DNA from: JAKAAZ01 sp963817855
Lineage (GTDB): Bacteria > Acidobacteriota > Terriglobia > Terriglobales > Acidobacteriaceae
Length of the DNA: 64,000 nt
Direction of reading: 5' to 3'
NCBI GenBank assembly: GCA_963817855.1
Contig: CAWFQA010000004.1
Span: 186,001 to 250,000, forward strand
In this document: one piece after another, positions 17,563 through 26,185 of the stretch
How the letters are laid out: each line of letters starts with the position of its first letter
Numbering within the stretch: position 1 is the first letter of the stretch
Position numbers and translations under genes: made by a program
The notes under the pieces: generated by a model
The model's input: only the letters and a program-made list of their open reading frames with translations
Databases searched by the model: none
What the model was told of the DNA's origin: nothing

Positions 17563-18453
17563 ATGAGGAACATGACTTCAACGCAAAATTCATCCTCCAA
17601 CCGAGACGTTTCGCCGGTCCCGGAGGTTTGTTCGCAGTCAACTTCACTGGAAACATCCTTCGCGCGTGCGGTTTCAATCATGGCGCAGTTGCGTGCTCCG
17701 GGCGGCTGTCCGTGGGATCGCGAACAGACCTTCGATTCGATTCGCAGATACACGCTGGAAGAAACCTATGAAGTTCTCGATGCCATTGAGCGCAAGGATT
17801 GGGCCGGGCTGAAGGATGAGTTGGGAGATCTTTTGCTGCAGGTGCTGTTTTACGCCGAGATGGCGCAGGAGGAGAAGCTGTTCACTCTGCAGGATGTGAC
17901 CGACAACTTGAATGAAAAATTGATTCGTCGTCACCCGCACGTGTTTGCGAATCGAGAGGGAGTGGAAACATCCGCCGAAGTGCTTCAGAATTGGGAAGAG
18001 ATCAAGAAATCCGAACGCGCGAATGCGACAAAGGAACAAGCGGATTCGCTGCTGGACCAGGTGCCGCGATCGTTGCCGGCGCTCATGGAGGCCAGCAAGC
18101 TGGGAAGCAACGCAGCGTCGATCGGCTTCGACTGGAGTGAGGCTGCGCCGGTGTTCGACAAGCTGCAGGAAGAACTGGACGAATTGCGGCAGGCGATGGG
18201 CTCTGGCGAAAAGAAGGCGCAAGAGGAGGAGCTCGGCGACGTGTTGTTCACTGTCGTCAATCTGGCGCGCAAATTAGGTGTGCAATCGGAGTTTGCATTG
18301 CGCACATCGAATGCAAAATTCCGGCGAAGGTTCGCAGCGATGGAATCCTCCGCCGCGACGGCGGGACCGCTGGCCGAACTCGGCCCGGAAGGACTGGAGA
18401 AACTTTGGGATCGCGCAAAAACCGAGGAACGAAAGGGATCTGCCGGTGAGTGA
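17563..18453 (+). CDS. mazG: Nucleoside triphosphate pyrophosphohydrolase MazG
   Basis: A 296-residue house-cleaning enzyme hydrolysing NTPs or dNTPs to monophosphates. Two tandem MazG domains are visible: the first with MAQLRAPGGCPWDREQT, TLEETYEVLDAI and DELGDLLLQVLFYA, the second with KLQEELDELRQA and EELGDVLFTVVNLAR, each giving the EExxE...ExxD magnesium site. The N-terminal 40 residues are not conserved. The start may be ATG 17563 or ATG 17572 (an AGG precedes the latter at short spacing). It overlaps the next gene by eight bases. Confidence 0.94.
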   Translation: MRNMTSTQNSSSNRDVSPVPEVCSQSTSLETSFARAVSIMAQLRAPGGCPWDREQTFDSIRRYTLEETYEVLDAIERKDWAGLKDELGDLLLQVLFYAEMAQEEKLFTLQDVTDNLNEKLIRRHPHVFANREGVETSAEVLQNWEEIKKSERANATKEQADSLLDQVPRSLPALMEASKLGSNAASIGFDWSEAAPVFDKLQEELDELRQAMGSGEKKAQEEELGDVLFTVVNLARKLGVQSEFALRTSNAKFRRRFAAMESSAATAGPLAELGPEGLEKLWDRAKTEERKGSAGE

Positions 18454-19225
18454 AGTAGCTGAGACGATTGAAGTCCGCAAGATTGTTTCCATTCCGGACA
18501 TGGAGGCCTGTGTCCAATTGCAGCAGTCGGTCTGGCAGTTTCGCGATCTGGATATCATTCCGCGCAGAATGTTTGCCGTCGCCAACGCGGTTGGGGGCCA
18601 GGTGATGGGCGCGTGGGTTGCGGACAAATTGATCGGTTATGCCTTGGCGATTCCCGGGTTCCGGGATGGCCGGCCCTATTTCCACTCGCACATGCTTGCC
18701 GTGGCGCAGGAATATCGAAACCGCGGCGTGGGAAAAATGCTAAAGCTTGCACAACGAGAGGATGCGCTCGCGCGTGGAATCGAACTGATCGAATGGACGT
18801 TCGATCCACTGCAGGTAAAGAACGCATTTTTCAATATTGAAAAGCTGGGCGCGATCGTTCGACGCTACACCCCCGATTTTTATGGTGCATCCACATCGCC
18901 ATTGCATGGTAATCTTCCCACGGATCGACTGCACGCGGAGTGGTGGTTGCGCACTTCACGCGTGCAAGCGCTGATCGCAAGAAAAGATCTGCCGAAGTAT
19001 TCCATAAATGGAACTATCACTGTTACATATCCTCCCCCGGTCTCGGGTGGTACACTCCACCCACTCCCCTCGTTGGCGTTAGAATCATTACTGAAGCTCA
19101 GGCGTGAATTCACCATGGCTTTTGCTGCAGGGCTGACCGTGTTGCGGTTTCAAAATCTGTCAGGCGAATCGGCATGCTACCAACTTGGTCGCTGGAATGA
19201 AATGAATGAGACGGTCGAGAAGTAA
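18446..19225 (+). CDS. GNAT superfamily acetyltransferase (COG3375-like)
   Basis: A 259-residue protein with an N-terminal GNAT fold: GGQVMGAWVADKLIGYALAI is the central strand pair, HSHMLAVAQEYRNRGVGKML the acetyl-CoA pyrophosphate-binding motif (R/Q-x-x-G-x-G/A), and IEWTFDPLQVKNAFFNIEKL the following strand-helix. The C-terminal part is specific to the COG3375 group. The start is GTG 18446, overlapping mazG by eight bases with a GAAAGGGA site upstream. COG3375 proteins are commonly encoded next to menC/N-acylamino-acid racemase, exactly as here, which suggests action on the same N-acylated compound. Confidence 0.87.
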   Translation: MSEVAETIEVRKIVSIPDMEACVQLQQSVWQFRDLDIIPRRMFAVANAVGGQVMGAWVADKLIGYALAIPGFRDGRPYFHSHMLAVAQEYRNRGVGKMLKLAQREDALARGIELIEWTFDPLQVKNAFFNIEKLGAIVRRYTPDFYGASTSPLHGNLPTDRLHAEWWLRTSRVQALIARKDLPKYSINGTITVTYPPPVSGGTLHPLPSLALESLLKLRREFTMAFAAGLTVLRFQNLSGESACYQLGRWNEMNETVEK

Positions 19226-19293
19226 CGTAGCGAGGAATCGAAACGCATTGTGAGAGTATTGCGATCGCAATTGAGGGTTTCGGAGGAGCGTTT

Positions 19294-20451
19294 GTGAAAA
19301 TTGAGAGTGTGGTTTTGCGTGAAATACGGATGCCGCTGCTGCAGCCGTTTGAAACCAGTTTCGGGCGCACCACCGAGCGCCGCATTCTTTTGGTGGAAGT
19401 GCAGTCTGAAGGCGTGTCCGGTTGGGGAGAGTGCACAGCCGGAGAGCATCCCAGTTTCAACGGAGAATGCACAGATACCGCATGGTTGATACTGACCAAC
19501 GAATTGATTCCGGCGCTGCTGCATGAGGAAATTGATTCGGCTGGATCGTGCCCCAAGGCAATGAGCCATGTGCGCGGAAATCGCATGGCGAAAGCTGCAC
19601 TGGAAAATGCGATCTGGGACGCGGAGAGCCAGCAGCTTGGAATCCCACTATGGGAACTGCTGGGTGGAGTGCGGAAAGAAATCCCGTGCGGAGTTTCTTT
19701 GGGAATTCAGGCGTCGACTGAAAAGCTGATGGATATTATCGAAAAGGAATTGGCTGCGGGATATCAGCGCATTAAGCTGAAGTGCAAACCGGGTCACGAT
19801 GTATTGATGTTTGAAGCAGTGCGCAAGCGCTGGCCGGAGATTGTGCTGAGCTGCGATGCGAACGGCTCGTACCGATTAAAAGATCAGGATCTTCTGCGGT
19901 CCTTCGACATTTTCAACATGCTGATGATTGAGCAACCGCTCTGGCATAACGATTTCTATTTTCATTCCTTGCTGCAGCGTCAATTGGAAACGTCGATTTG
20001 CCTGGATGAGTCCATTCGCAACCGGCGGGACGCGTTGGCGGCGATTGAAATGGAATCCTGCCGCATCATCAACATCAAATTAGGCCGTGTGGGCGGATTC
20101 AGTGAGGCGATCCGCGTCCACAATGTAACTGCGGAACGGGGCATTCCCGCGTGGTGTGGGGGCATGCTGGAAACCGGGATCGGCCGCTCGCATAATATTG
20201 CGCTTTCTTCGCTGCAGAACTTTATTTTGCCCGGAGATGTTTCCGCCTCTGCGCGCTATTGGGAGGAGGATATTATCGAACCCGCGGTGGAGGTTTCGCG
20301 CAAAGGAGAAATCACGGTTCCTCAAATCGCCGGGCGTGGATTTGAAGTGAAGCGCGAACGCGTAGAGAAACTGACCGTGCGCAGCGAACGCCTGCATGCA
20401 CGGAACAATGCGCACGCCGAAGCCGCAGCAGTGGTCAAGGCGCGGGCCTGA
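19294..20451 (+). CDS. menC: o-Succinylbenzoate synthase / N-acylamino acid racemase (enolase superfamily)
   Basis: A 385-residue muconate-lactonizing-type enolase superfamily member. Catalytic features are IKLKCKPG (KxK acid/base lysines), SCDANG (first metal Asp), IEQPL (Glu), CLDESI (Asp), and NIKLGRVGG (second catalytic Lys). Length and the PLLQPFETSFG start match the MenC/NSAR family, where one scaffold makes o-succinylbenzoate for menaquinone or racemises N-acylamino acids. The start is GTG 19294 with a strong GGAGGA at 19282-19287. No other men gene is near; the GNAT neighbour favours, but does not prove, the N-acylamino acid racemase role. The C-terminal about 20 residues are unusually Ala-rich. 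Confidence 0.88.
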   Translation: MKIESVVLREIRMPLLQPFETSFGRTTERRILLVEVQSEGVSGWGECTAGEHPSFNGECTDTAWLILTNELIPALLHEEIDSAGSCPKAMSHVRGNRMAKAALENAIWDAESQQLGIPLWELLGGVRKEIPCGVSLGIQASTEKLMDIIEKELAAGYQRIKLKCKPGHDVLMFEAVRKRWPEIVLSCDANGSYRLKDQDLLRSFDIFNMLMIEQPLWHNDFYFHSLLQRQLETSICLDESIRNRRDALAAIEMESCRIINIKLGRVGGFSEAIRVHNVTAERGIPAWCGGMLETGIGRSHNIALSSLQNFILPGDVSASARYWEEDIIEPAVEVSRKGEITVPQIAGRGFEVKRERVEKLTVRSERLHARNNAHAEAAAVVKARA

Positions 20452-20495
20452 TTTTACCGGGCGACCCTATCTCCGGCTGCAAAGCTGCGGCTCGA

Positions 20496-21530
20496 TCAAG
20501 GTTGATTGGCTGGTGGCACCGAAATCCCTGGCAGGTGCAGCAGCCATTCAATTGCATCCGTATACTTCCATCCAGCCGACACGGGATGGTAGTGAGTCGC
20601 GGTTTCGTCCACAAACACGTGCAACGACTTCAACATCAATTCTTTCCCGTTCATGTTCAAAATGAGATGGGATAGGTGCCAGCCGCACTCTGACGTTTTG
20701 ACTTGATCGAGGCTGATGGTCCCTCCGGGATAGAGCGTGCCCAGAATGCCCCAGCCGTAATCCACTTGGCGAAATAGATGGCCTTCAATTCGAACAACGC
20801 GCAGATCTGTTGGGTCAATCCATATTTCCCCGCGAATTCCAGTAAGGATTCGAGATTCCAACGTAGGCGGAGAAAAGTGAGGATTGGGCTCGAAGCTCAG
20901 TCGTATCGCGGTCCCGTTCGGCACCTGCACGGACCCTTCAAAGTTGTTCATAAACGCATCCGGTAGAAGACGCATTACGCTGGTGATGCGGGCCGCGTCA
21001 CGTTCTTCCCTGTGAAGGCGGTGTTGTTGGGCCGCGGGGTCCGATGCCAACTCGTTCAATCGGTGCAGTTCCATTTGAGTTTGCTTTGCATCCAACGGCT
21101 GATTGTGGCTGGCAACCAGACGAGCTACTCCGCCCTGGCTGGTCTCGACAATTTCCTTGGTTGTGTCGGTATTCCTCGTTTTCTTCCTCAGCAGATATCG
21201 CACCGGCGGACGATGACCATATACGTACTTCAGTTCGTTTTCAATTGCAGCCTGTACCAGGGCATGCGGATCGGATTTTGCCAGGTTCCACGCGGAGGAG
21301 TTTGCCGTGTCCACGGGCGGTTGAGACTGAGCACGGGCCGACCAACAACCAAAGGCCGAAGCGAAGAGTAGTGCCCACACCAGAGAGAGCCAGGGCCAAT
21401 GGCATAAGGTCAACCGCAGTCCAGCTAAACGGGGTCCCCATCCGAAAAACTCACGAGCATTTGATCGCGGCCCAGCAAGACCAGGAGGCGCGGTTCCACT
21501 GCAGTCGGCAATCCTCAAGCGCAATGTCAC
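20496..21530 (-). CDS. Exported protein of unknown function
   Basis: A 344-residue protein with an internal hydrophobic stretch at about residues 43-65 (WPWLSLVWALLFASAFGCW) that looks like a signal sequence ending at ARAQSQ, so the true start may be downstream of the GTG at 21530. The mature part is mixed alpha/beta with a Lys/Arg/Glu-rich middle and a beta-rich C-terminal half containing IRGEIWIDPTDLRVVRIEGHLF, a pattern seen in LolA/outer-membrane lipoprotein-sorting folds. I cannot assign a family. It is convergent with menC and divergent from the methyltransferase-like gene. Confidence 0.65.
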   Translation of the reverse strand: MTLRLRIADCSGTAPPGLAGPRSNAREFFGWGPRLAGLRLTLCHWPWLSLVWALLFASAFGCWSARAQSQPPVDTANSSAWNLAKSDPHALVQAAIENELKYVYGHRPPVRYLLRKKTRNTDTTKEIVETSQGGVARLVASHNQPLDAKQTQMELHRLNELASDPAAQQHRLHREERDAARITSVMRLLPDAFMNNFEGSVQVPNGTAIRLSFEPNPHFSPPTLESRILTGIRGEIWIDPTDLRVVRIEGHLFRQVDYGWGILGTLYPGGTISLDQVKTSECGWHLSHLILNMNGKELMLKSLHVFVDETATHYHPVSAGWKYTDAIEWLLHLPGISVPPANQP

Positions 21531-21681
21531 CTCAGGTTGCTACAGTTTACGATATACATTGGAGAGACAGCGAGTCGTGAGAAGCTTCCTAGCTGTGCGA
21601 TTCATTGTCACAAGCCGAATGTCAGAGGCCAAGATCGCAAATCGACTCTGATGGCGGATGGAAAGTGGAGATGAGATCAAG

Positions 21682-22332
21682 ATGAGCCCATTGTTTCAAC
21701 GTGCCACCGGACAAAAGGAGCAAGGCGGCGGTGGCGGGTCCGCCGGCCCTCGAGTTCCACGGCACTCGAGCGCCTGGATGAAAATTCTAGCTCGTGTCAA
21801 GGCGGAATCGGGTCTGTGCGTGCTGGATATCGGACCCACCTCCCCGAACAACATTAATTTTTTGACGAACCTGGGCCACAGCGTGTACATGGCCGACCTG
21901 GTGGAAGAGGCTGTCAAGCCGGATTGGTTATTGCCTGCGGAAGACGATGGGACGCCCGGGTACGACCTTGAAGCCTTTCTGGCGCGTCACATGGATTTCG
22001 GCGATCGCGAGTTTGACATTGTTCTTTTATGGGACGCGTTCGACTATATCCCTACCCCACTGGCGGATGCGATTTTGCGGAGACTGAAAGCAGTGATGCG
22101 CGAAAATGGCCAGTTACTGGCCTTCTTCCATTCTCGTATGACGGGACCGGAGACGACGTTTTGCCGCTACCACGTGATGGACGGCGATACGATCGAAACG
22201 CAAGAGGGATCCAGCCATCCGGTACTGCGGAACTATCAAAATCGCCAGATCGAGGCCCTGTTCCAGGACATGGGAGCCTGCCGTTTTCTGCTGGCAAAAG
22301 ACAACACGCGTGAAGTGATTGTCACCCGCTGA
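21682..22332 (+). CDS. Class I SAM-dependent methyltransferase-like protein
   Basis: A 216-residue protein. The central part looks like a Rossmann methyltransferase: LCVLDIGPTSPNNINFL as motif I, YMADL with the acidic ribose-binding Asp, and FDIVLLWDAFDYIPTPL as motif IV with a following helix and strand NGQLLAFFHS. An N-terminal Gly-rich segment (KEQGGGGGSAGPR) is probably disordered. The start could be ATG 21682 (GGAG ten bases upstream) or ATG 21658. No substrate can be proposed. thiO starts 61 bases later on the same strand, so the two may be co-transcribed. Confidence 0.65.
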   Translation: MSPLFQRATGQKEQGGGGGSAGPRVPRHSSAWMKILARVKAESGLCVLDIGPTSPNNINFLTNLGHSVYMADLVEEAVKPDWLLPAEDDGTPGYDLEAFLARHMDFGDREFDIVLLWDAFDYIPTPLADAILRRLKAVMRENGQLLAFFHSRMTGPETTFCRYHVMDGDTIETQEGSSHPVLRNYQNRQIEALFQDMGACRFLLAKDNTREVIVTR

Positions 22333-22393
22333 AAGTGAATCCACCTCTCTGCAATACTTCTGACCAGTCGGCGGAAGAAACCGGAATGAAGCG

Positions 22394-23449
22394 ATGAACG
22401 GCACAGGTGCAGTGGACGTTGCCATCGCGGGCGCGGGCATTATTGGACTGTCGCTGGCGTTGGAATTGCGGCAGCGCGGACTTTCTGTCATGGTGTTGGA
22501 ACGCGGACAGGCTATGAGTTCCGCCTCCTGGGCGGCCGGCGGCATGCTTGCGGTGAACGATCCGCAAAATCCCGCTGAACTGATGCCATTGTGCGTTCGT
22601 AGTTGGGAGCTTTATCCCGCCTATCTGGACCTTGTGCAATCGCTGTCGGGCGTGCCGGTCCCGTTGCGAACGCGTCGCACATTGCAAGAGACGTTTCCGG
22701 AAAGCAAGTCACACGACTCGGCGACAGCCGCAGAGATCGCGCAGCTTGCCCCGGGACTCAATCCTGACGGTCATCACTTTATTTGGCTGGAGGAGGGAAG
22801 CGTCGATCCCAATGATTTGCGCGCAGCCTTGCCGGTAGCTTTGATTGCCGAGGGTGGAAAACTGTTGGAAGCGATTGAGGTCCTGGGTGTCAGGAGCGCA
22901 GATGGTGAAGTGCTGGTACAAACCCGGCAAGAAAATATTTCTGCCGGGATATTTGTCAATTGCTGCGGAGCCTGGGCCGGAGGCGAATCGTTGGGTGGTG
23001 TACCGGTGGAGCCAGTGAAAGGGCACATGGCGAATGTGCGCTGTGAACCGGATCGCCTGCGCTGCGTAGTCCGGACACCGGGAGTGTATCTGGTGCCTCG
23101 CGGCGATGGCCGGGTGACCGTGGGCGCTACGCTCGAACATGTCGGATTTGATGAGATCGTGCACGAGCCCCAGGTCAGCGGGCTGATGGAGGCTGCGCTT
23201 CGGCTGCTGCCGGAGGCCACCATTCCTTCGCCGATCGACGCGTGGACGGGGTTGCGACCGGGCACTCCGGATGGGCTGCCAATCCTTGGCCCCGCACAAC
23301 GCGCGAACTGCTGGCATGCGACCGGACACTACAGGGATGGAATCCTGCTGGCGCCGGTGACCGCGCGGGTGATGGCGCAAGCGATGTTTGGCGAGATTCC
23401 CGAAGTGCCGTTGGCGGCATATTCTCCGGCGCGATTCAAATCCTGGTGA
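22394..23449 (+). CDS. thiO: Glycine oxidase ThiO
   Basis: A 351-residue FAD-dependent amine oxidase of the DAO family. The N-terminal dinucleotide fold is VAIAGAGIIGLSLALELRQR with the acidic VLERG at its second strand; SSASWAAGGMLA is the ThiO signature, and TGLRPGTPDGLPILGP plus HATGHYRDGILLAPVT near the C-terminus closes the FAD site. ThiO oxidises glycine to iminoglycine for the thiazole of thiamine. No other thi gene or TPP riboswitch was recognised here, so a different amine substrate remains possible. It is convergent with the P450 gene, 32 bases apart. Confidence 0.86.
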   Translation: MNGTGAVDVAIAGAGIIGLSLALELRQRGLSVMVLERGQAMSSASWAAGGMLAVNDPQNPAELMPLCVRSWELYPAYLDLVQSLSGVPVPLRTRRTLQETFPESKSHDSATAAEIAQLAPGLNPDGHHFIWLEEGSVDPNDLRAALPVALIAEGGKLLEAIEVLGVRSADGEVLVQTRQENISAGIFVNCCGAWAGGESLGGVPVEPVKGHMANVRCEPDRLRCVVRTPGVYLVPRGDGRVTVGATLEHVGFDEIVHEPQVSGLMEAALRLLPEATIPSPIDAWTGLRPGTPDGLPILGPAQRANCWHATGHYRDGILLAPVTARVMAQAMFGEIPEVPLAAYSPARFKSW

Positions 23450-23481
23450 GCAATCTTCTCCTCATTGTTCGAGACGCTGCG

Positions 23482-24876
23482 TCAGCGTTTCGTCGCTGAT
23501 ACCATCACGGGATCTCGAGGCCGAAGAGAAATTTGCGCGCTCAAGGGAAGCTCCGTTGGAGCGGGACCGTTGAATCCGAGACGCCAATTGCGGATGACGC
23601 TGGCCAGAACCAGGATCGCCTCCATCCACGCAAAGTTTTCTCCAATGCAGATGCGCGAACCGGCGCCAAAGGGGAAGTACGCGTGTCGAGGGCGCGCGGC
23701 GCTTGCCTCCGGAAGAAAGCGGTCGGGATTGAAACGCATCGGCTCGGGGTACCAGCGGGCGTCGCGGTGAATTGCGATTTGCGGAACCAGCAGCAGGGAA
23801 CCGGCTGGAATTTCCAGGCCGCGATAAGCATATGAGACCGCCGCCGTACGTGCCGTGACCCACACGGGCGGATAGATGCGCAGCGCTTCCGATACGACTC
23901 GCTGGCAATACGGCAGGCGCTCGTAAATATCCGCGGCGCTCGGACGCGTATCGGAAAAGGCGGTGCCAAAAACGGACAACGCTTCGGCAAATACTTTTTC
24001 CTGCACGTCACGATGCTGCGCCATCAAGAAGAAAATGAAGCTCAGACCATTCGCAGTGGTTTCGTGCCCCGCCAGCAATAGGGTGAGACACTCGTCACGG
24101 ACTTGCTGCGTGGTCATGCCGCCGGTCGAGCCTTCCAGGTCTTGGCTGGCAAGCAACATGGATAGCAGATCACCGTGGTCAATCCGGGAGCTTCTACGAT
24201 CGGCGATCATCGTGTAAATCAAACTATCCAGCTTCTTTTGGGATTTCTGAATGCGACCTATAAAGCCAAAGGGAATTTTTATTAAAAGGTGTGGATAGGG
24301 CAAGAATGCCAGCGGAAGAAATCCCATAAATGCGGTGACCGAATCGGAAATGGTTTTCACCTCTGATTCCACATCGCTGTCAAACAGGCATTTTCCGGTA
24401 ATTCGCAACGTAAGTTCCAGCATGGATCGATGGATGTCGAACGATGATCCGCTCTGCCACCGCGCCGTCATCTGGTTGGCAAATTGCAACATCGTTTCTC
24501 CGTAGGCTGCAATTCTCTGACGATGAAACCCCGGCTGCACCAGCCTTCGCTGCCGCATATGGACAGGCTCCTCACTGGTAAGCAGCCCATCGCCCAGCAC
24601 AAACTTCGCGCGTTGCATCACGATGCCACGGTGCTGCATGGCTGCATCGCGCACCAGTACTTCATGCACCATGTCGGGATGATTGAATTGGAAGACATGC
24701 CGACCAAAGGCCCTGTAGTGAACCAGGTCGCCAAAGGTCTTCGCGTTCCGCTCGAGAAACTCATGGGTGCTGAGTCGCAAAAGTCCAGGATTGCGCATGC
24801 GGTCGCGATAGCTGGGGCCCGGCGGGTAGTGGGTGCTGCCAATCTGAGTCAAGGGACGTTGAGTTTCCTTTCGCAC
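23482..24876 (-). CDS. Cytochrome P450
   Basis: A 464-residue soluble-type P450. The I-helix oxygen-binding motif is AGHETT, the K-helix ExxR is EALR, and the heme loop is FPFGAGSRICIGENF with the thiolate Cys. A PERF-like MRFNPDRF precedes it. The N-terminus has PPGP without a membrane anchor, so it should be soluble and needs separate redox partners, which are not encoded nearby. The start is GTG 24876 with a poor ribosome site. The substrate cannot be inferred; the general class resembles fatty-acid or terpenoid-type bacterial P450s. Confidence 0.94.
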   Translation of the reverse strand: MRKETQRPLTQIGSTHYPPGPSYRDRMRNPGLLRLSTHEFLERNAKTFGDLVHYRAFGRHVFQFNHPDMVHEVLVRDAAMQHRGIVMQRAKFVLGDGLLTSEEPVHMRQRRLVQPGFHRQRIAAYGETMLQFANQMTARWQSGSSFDIHRSMLELTLRITGKCLFDSDVESEVKTISDSVTAFMGFLPLAFLPYPHLLIKIPFGFIGRIQKSQKKLDSLIYTMIADRRSSRIDHGDLLSMLLASQDLEGSTGGMTTQQVRDECLTLLLAGHETTANGLSFIFFLMAQHRDVQEKVFAEALSVFGTAFSDTRPSAADIYERLPYCQRVVSEALRIYPPVWVTARTAAVSYAYRGLEIPAGSLLLVPQIAIHRDARWYPEPMRFNPDRFLPEASAARPRHAYFPFGAGSRICIGENFAWMEAILVLASVIRNWRLGFNGPAPTELPLSAQISLRPRDPVMVSATKR

Positions 24877-24965
24877 CGGAGAAGCTGCTGGTCCACCTGT
24901 GGCGTGGGCTGCATCTGATTAGAAAGAAGTTTGTGGGAAAATCAAAGCATCGAGGAGAAAAATCC

Positions 24966-25676
24966 ATGGCCCATTTTCATGGGATGGCATTGCAATGGTT
25001 AGGTCATGCCACCTTCCATATTCAAACTGCCAAAGGCACCTCAATCCTGATTGACCCCTGGCTGGAGTCGAACCCATCGTTTCCAAAAGGCTGGAAAGCT
25101 CCGGAAAAAATCGATCTTGTGCTTTGCAGCCACGGCCATTTCGACCACATGGGAGATGCTATTTCCGTAGATCAACGGTATCATCCGACCTTCGTCGGGA
25201 TTTATGAAATTACCGGCTGGCTTGCATCGAAAGGCGTCAAAAAAACGGTAGGAATGAATCTGGGCGGCTCATTCCGATTCCAGGATGTAACCATCTCCCT
25301 TGTGGAAGCGAAACATTCTTCCAGCATTGACGACAATGGAACCACGGTGTACGCGGGAGTTGCAGGGGGGTACGTTCTGCAGGTAGACGGCGAACCTACC
25401 CTATATCACTCCGGAGATACTGCCCTTTTCAGCGATATGAAGCTTTTGCGCGAATTGTATGCTCCGGAAATCGCTTGCTTACCGATTGGCGATCACTTTA
25501 CGATGGGTCCGCAGGCGGCCGCAATTGCAGCGCAGTATGTCGGAGCCAAGAAGATAGTTCCAATGCATTACGGAACATTCCCAATGTTGACTGGAACGCC
25601 GAAGGAATTGCGAAATCAATTGCGGGGGAAGGAAATCGAAGTGATTGAGTTGCGGCCGGGAGAAATTCTGAAATAA
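24966..25676 (+). CDS. UPF0173 family metal-dependent hydrolase (MBL fold)
   Basis: A 236-residue metallo-beta-lactamase-fold protein of the UPF0173 group. Motifs: LQWLGHATFHIQT at the start, SHGHFDHMGD (HxHxDH metal site), VEAKHSS, LYHSGDTALFSDM (Asp ligand) and VPMHYGTFPML (last His). The start is ATG 24966, preceded by GAGGAG at 24952-24957. The biochemical substrate of the family is not established. The gene ends in a strong intrinsic terminator shared with the convergent small basic protein. Confidence 0.9.
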   Translation: MAHFHGMALQWLGHATFHIQTAKGTSILIDPWLESNPSFPKGWKAPEKIDLVLCSHGHFDHMGDAISVDQRYHPTFVGIYEITGWLASKGVKKTVGMNLGGSFRFQDVTISLVEAKHSSSIDDNGTTVYAGVAGGYVLQVDGEPTLYHSGDTALFSDMKLLRELYAPEIACLPIGDHFTMGPQAAAIAAQYVGAKKIVPMHYGTFPMLTGTPKELRNQLRGKEIEVIELRPGEILK

Positions 25677-25714
25677 AACAACTGATGCGGTCGGCATGCA
25701 TGCAGAAGCAGAAT

Positions 25715-25739
25715 AAAGGCGGCCGTCCGGACCGCCTTT
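25715..25739. terminator. Bidirectional intrinsic terminator
   Basis: AAAGGCGG (25715-25722) pairs with CCGCCTTT (25732-25739) around a short GC-rich loop that can itself pair. The A-run on one side and the T-run on the other give a terminator readable from both strands. It lies between the stops of two convergent genes (25676 plus, 25759 minus), the expected position. Confidence 0.85.
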
Positions 25740-25758
25740 ATCATCCCCGCTGACTGAC

Positions 25759-26016
25759 TTACTTTGAACCTTGCTGCTTCTTACGTTCTGCCCAACGTTT
25801 GCGCATTGCGTCTGCGATGCGTTTCCTTCCTTCCGGAGAGAGTCGGCGCTTACGTTTGGCCGGTTTGCTGGCCGCGCTCGCCGCAGCCTTATGCGTTGCT
25901 GCTGCCTTGGGGCGGCCGGGGCCGCGCTTGATGGGTGCTCCGATCAGTAACGCACGAGCTTGTTGCAGGCGCGATATCTCTGAGTCAATCTCTTGTACGA
26001 GTCGATGAAAATCCAT
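25759..26016 (-). CDS. Small basic protein with coiled-coil start and GRP DNA-binding motif
   Basis: An 85-residue protein. Residues 1-25 (MDFHRLVQEIDSEISRLQQA) are a probable short coiled coil; KRGPGRPKAA is an AT-hook-like minor-groove motif; the C-terminal half is Lys/Arg/Ala-rich and ends with LSPEGRKRIADAMRKRWAERKK, a helix seen in many small bacterial proteins with repeated basic residues. The likely role is nonspecific DNA binding, perhaps as a nucleoid protein. The start is ATG 26016 with GGAGAC upstream. Confidence 0.78.
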   Translation of the reverse strand: MDFHRLVQEIDSEISRLQQARALLIGAPIKRGPGRPKAAATHKAAASAASKPAKRKRRLSPEGRKRIADAMRKRWAERKKQQGSK

Positions 26017-26185
26017 AATGTCTCCAATATTTCCCCTGATAAATCGTCCTGCACAAACTCCTGCGAATTCTATAAGTCGTCCGTGGTGAGAACTTACTGT
26101 AAAGATTACAGAGCGGATAGGCTGGAGTGCAAGTGTGTATTAGGATCGGTCGGGAAGGTAGAAATTTCCTGGTGCGACTTACTGC

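Noticed and set aside
22333..22393. TPP riboswitch before thiO
   Set aside because: The gap is only 61 bases and has no CUGAGA or THI-box core.
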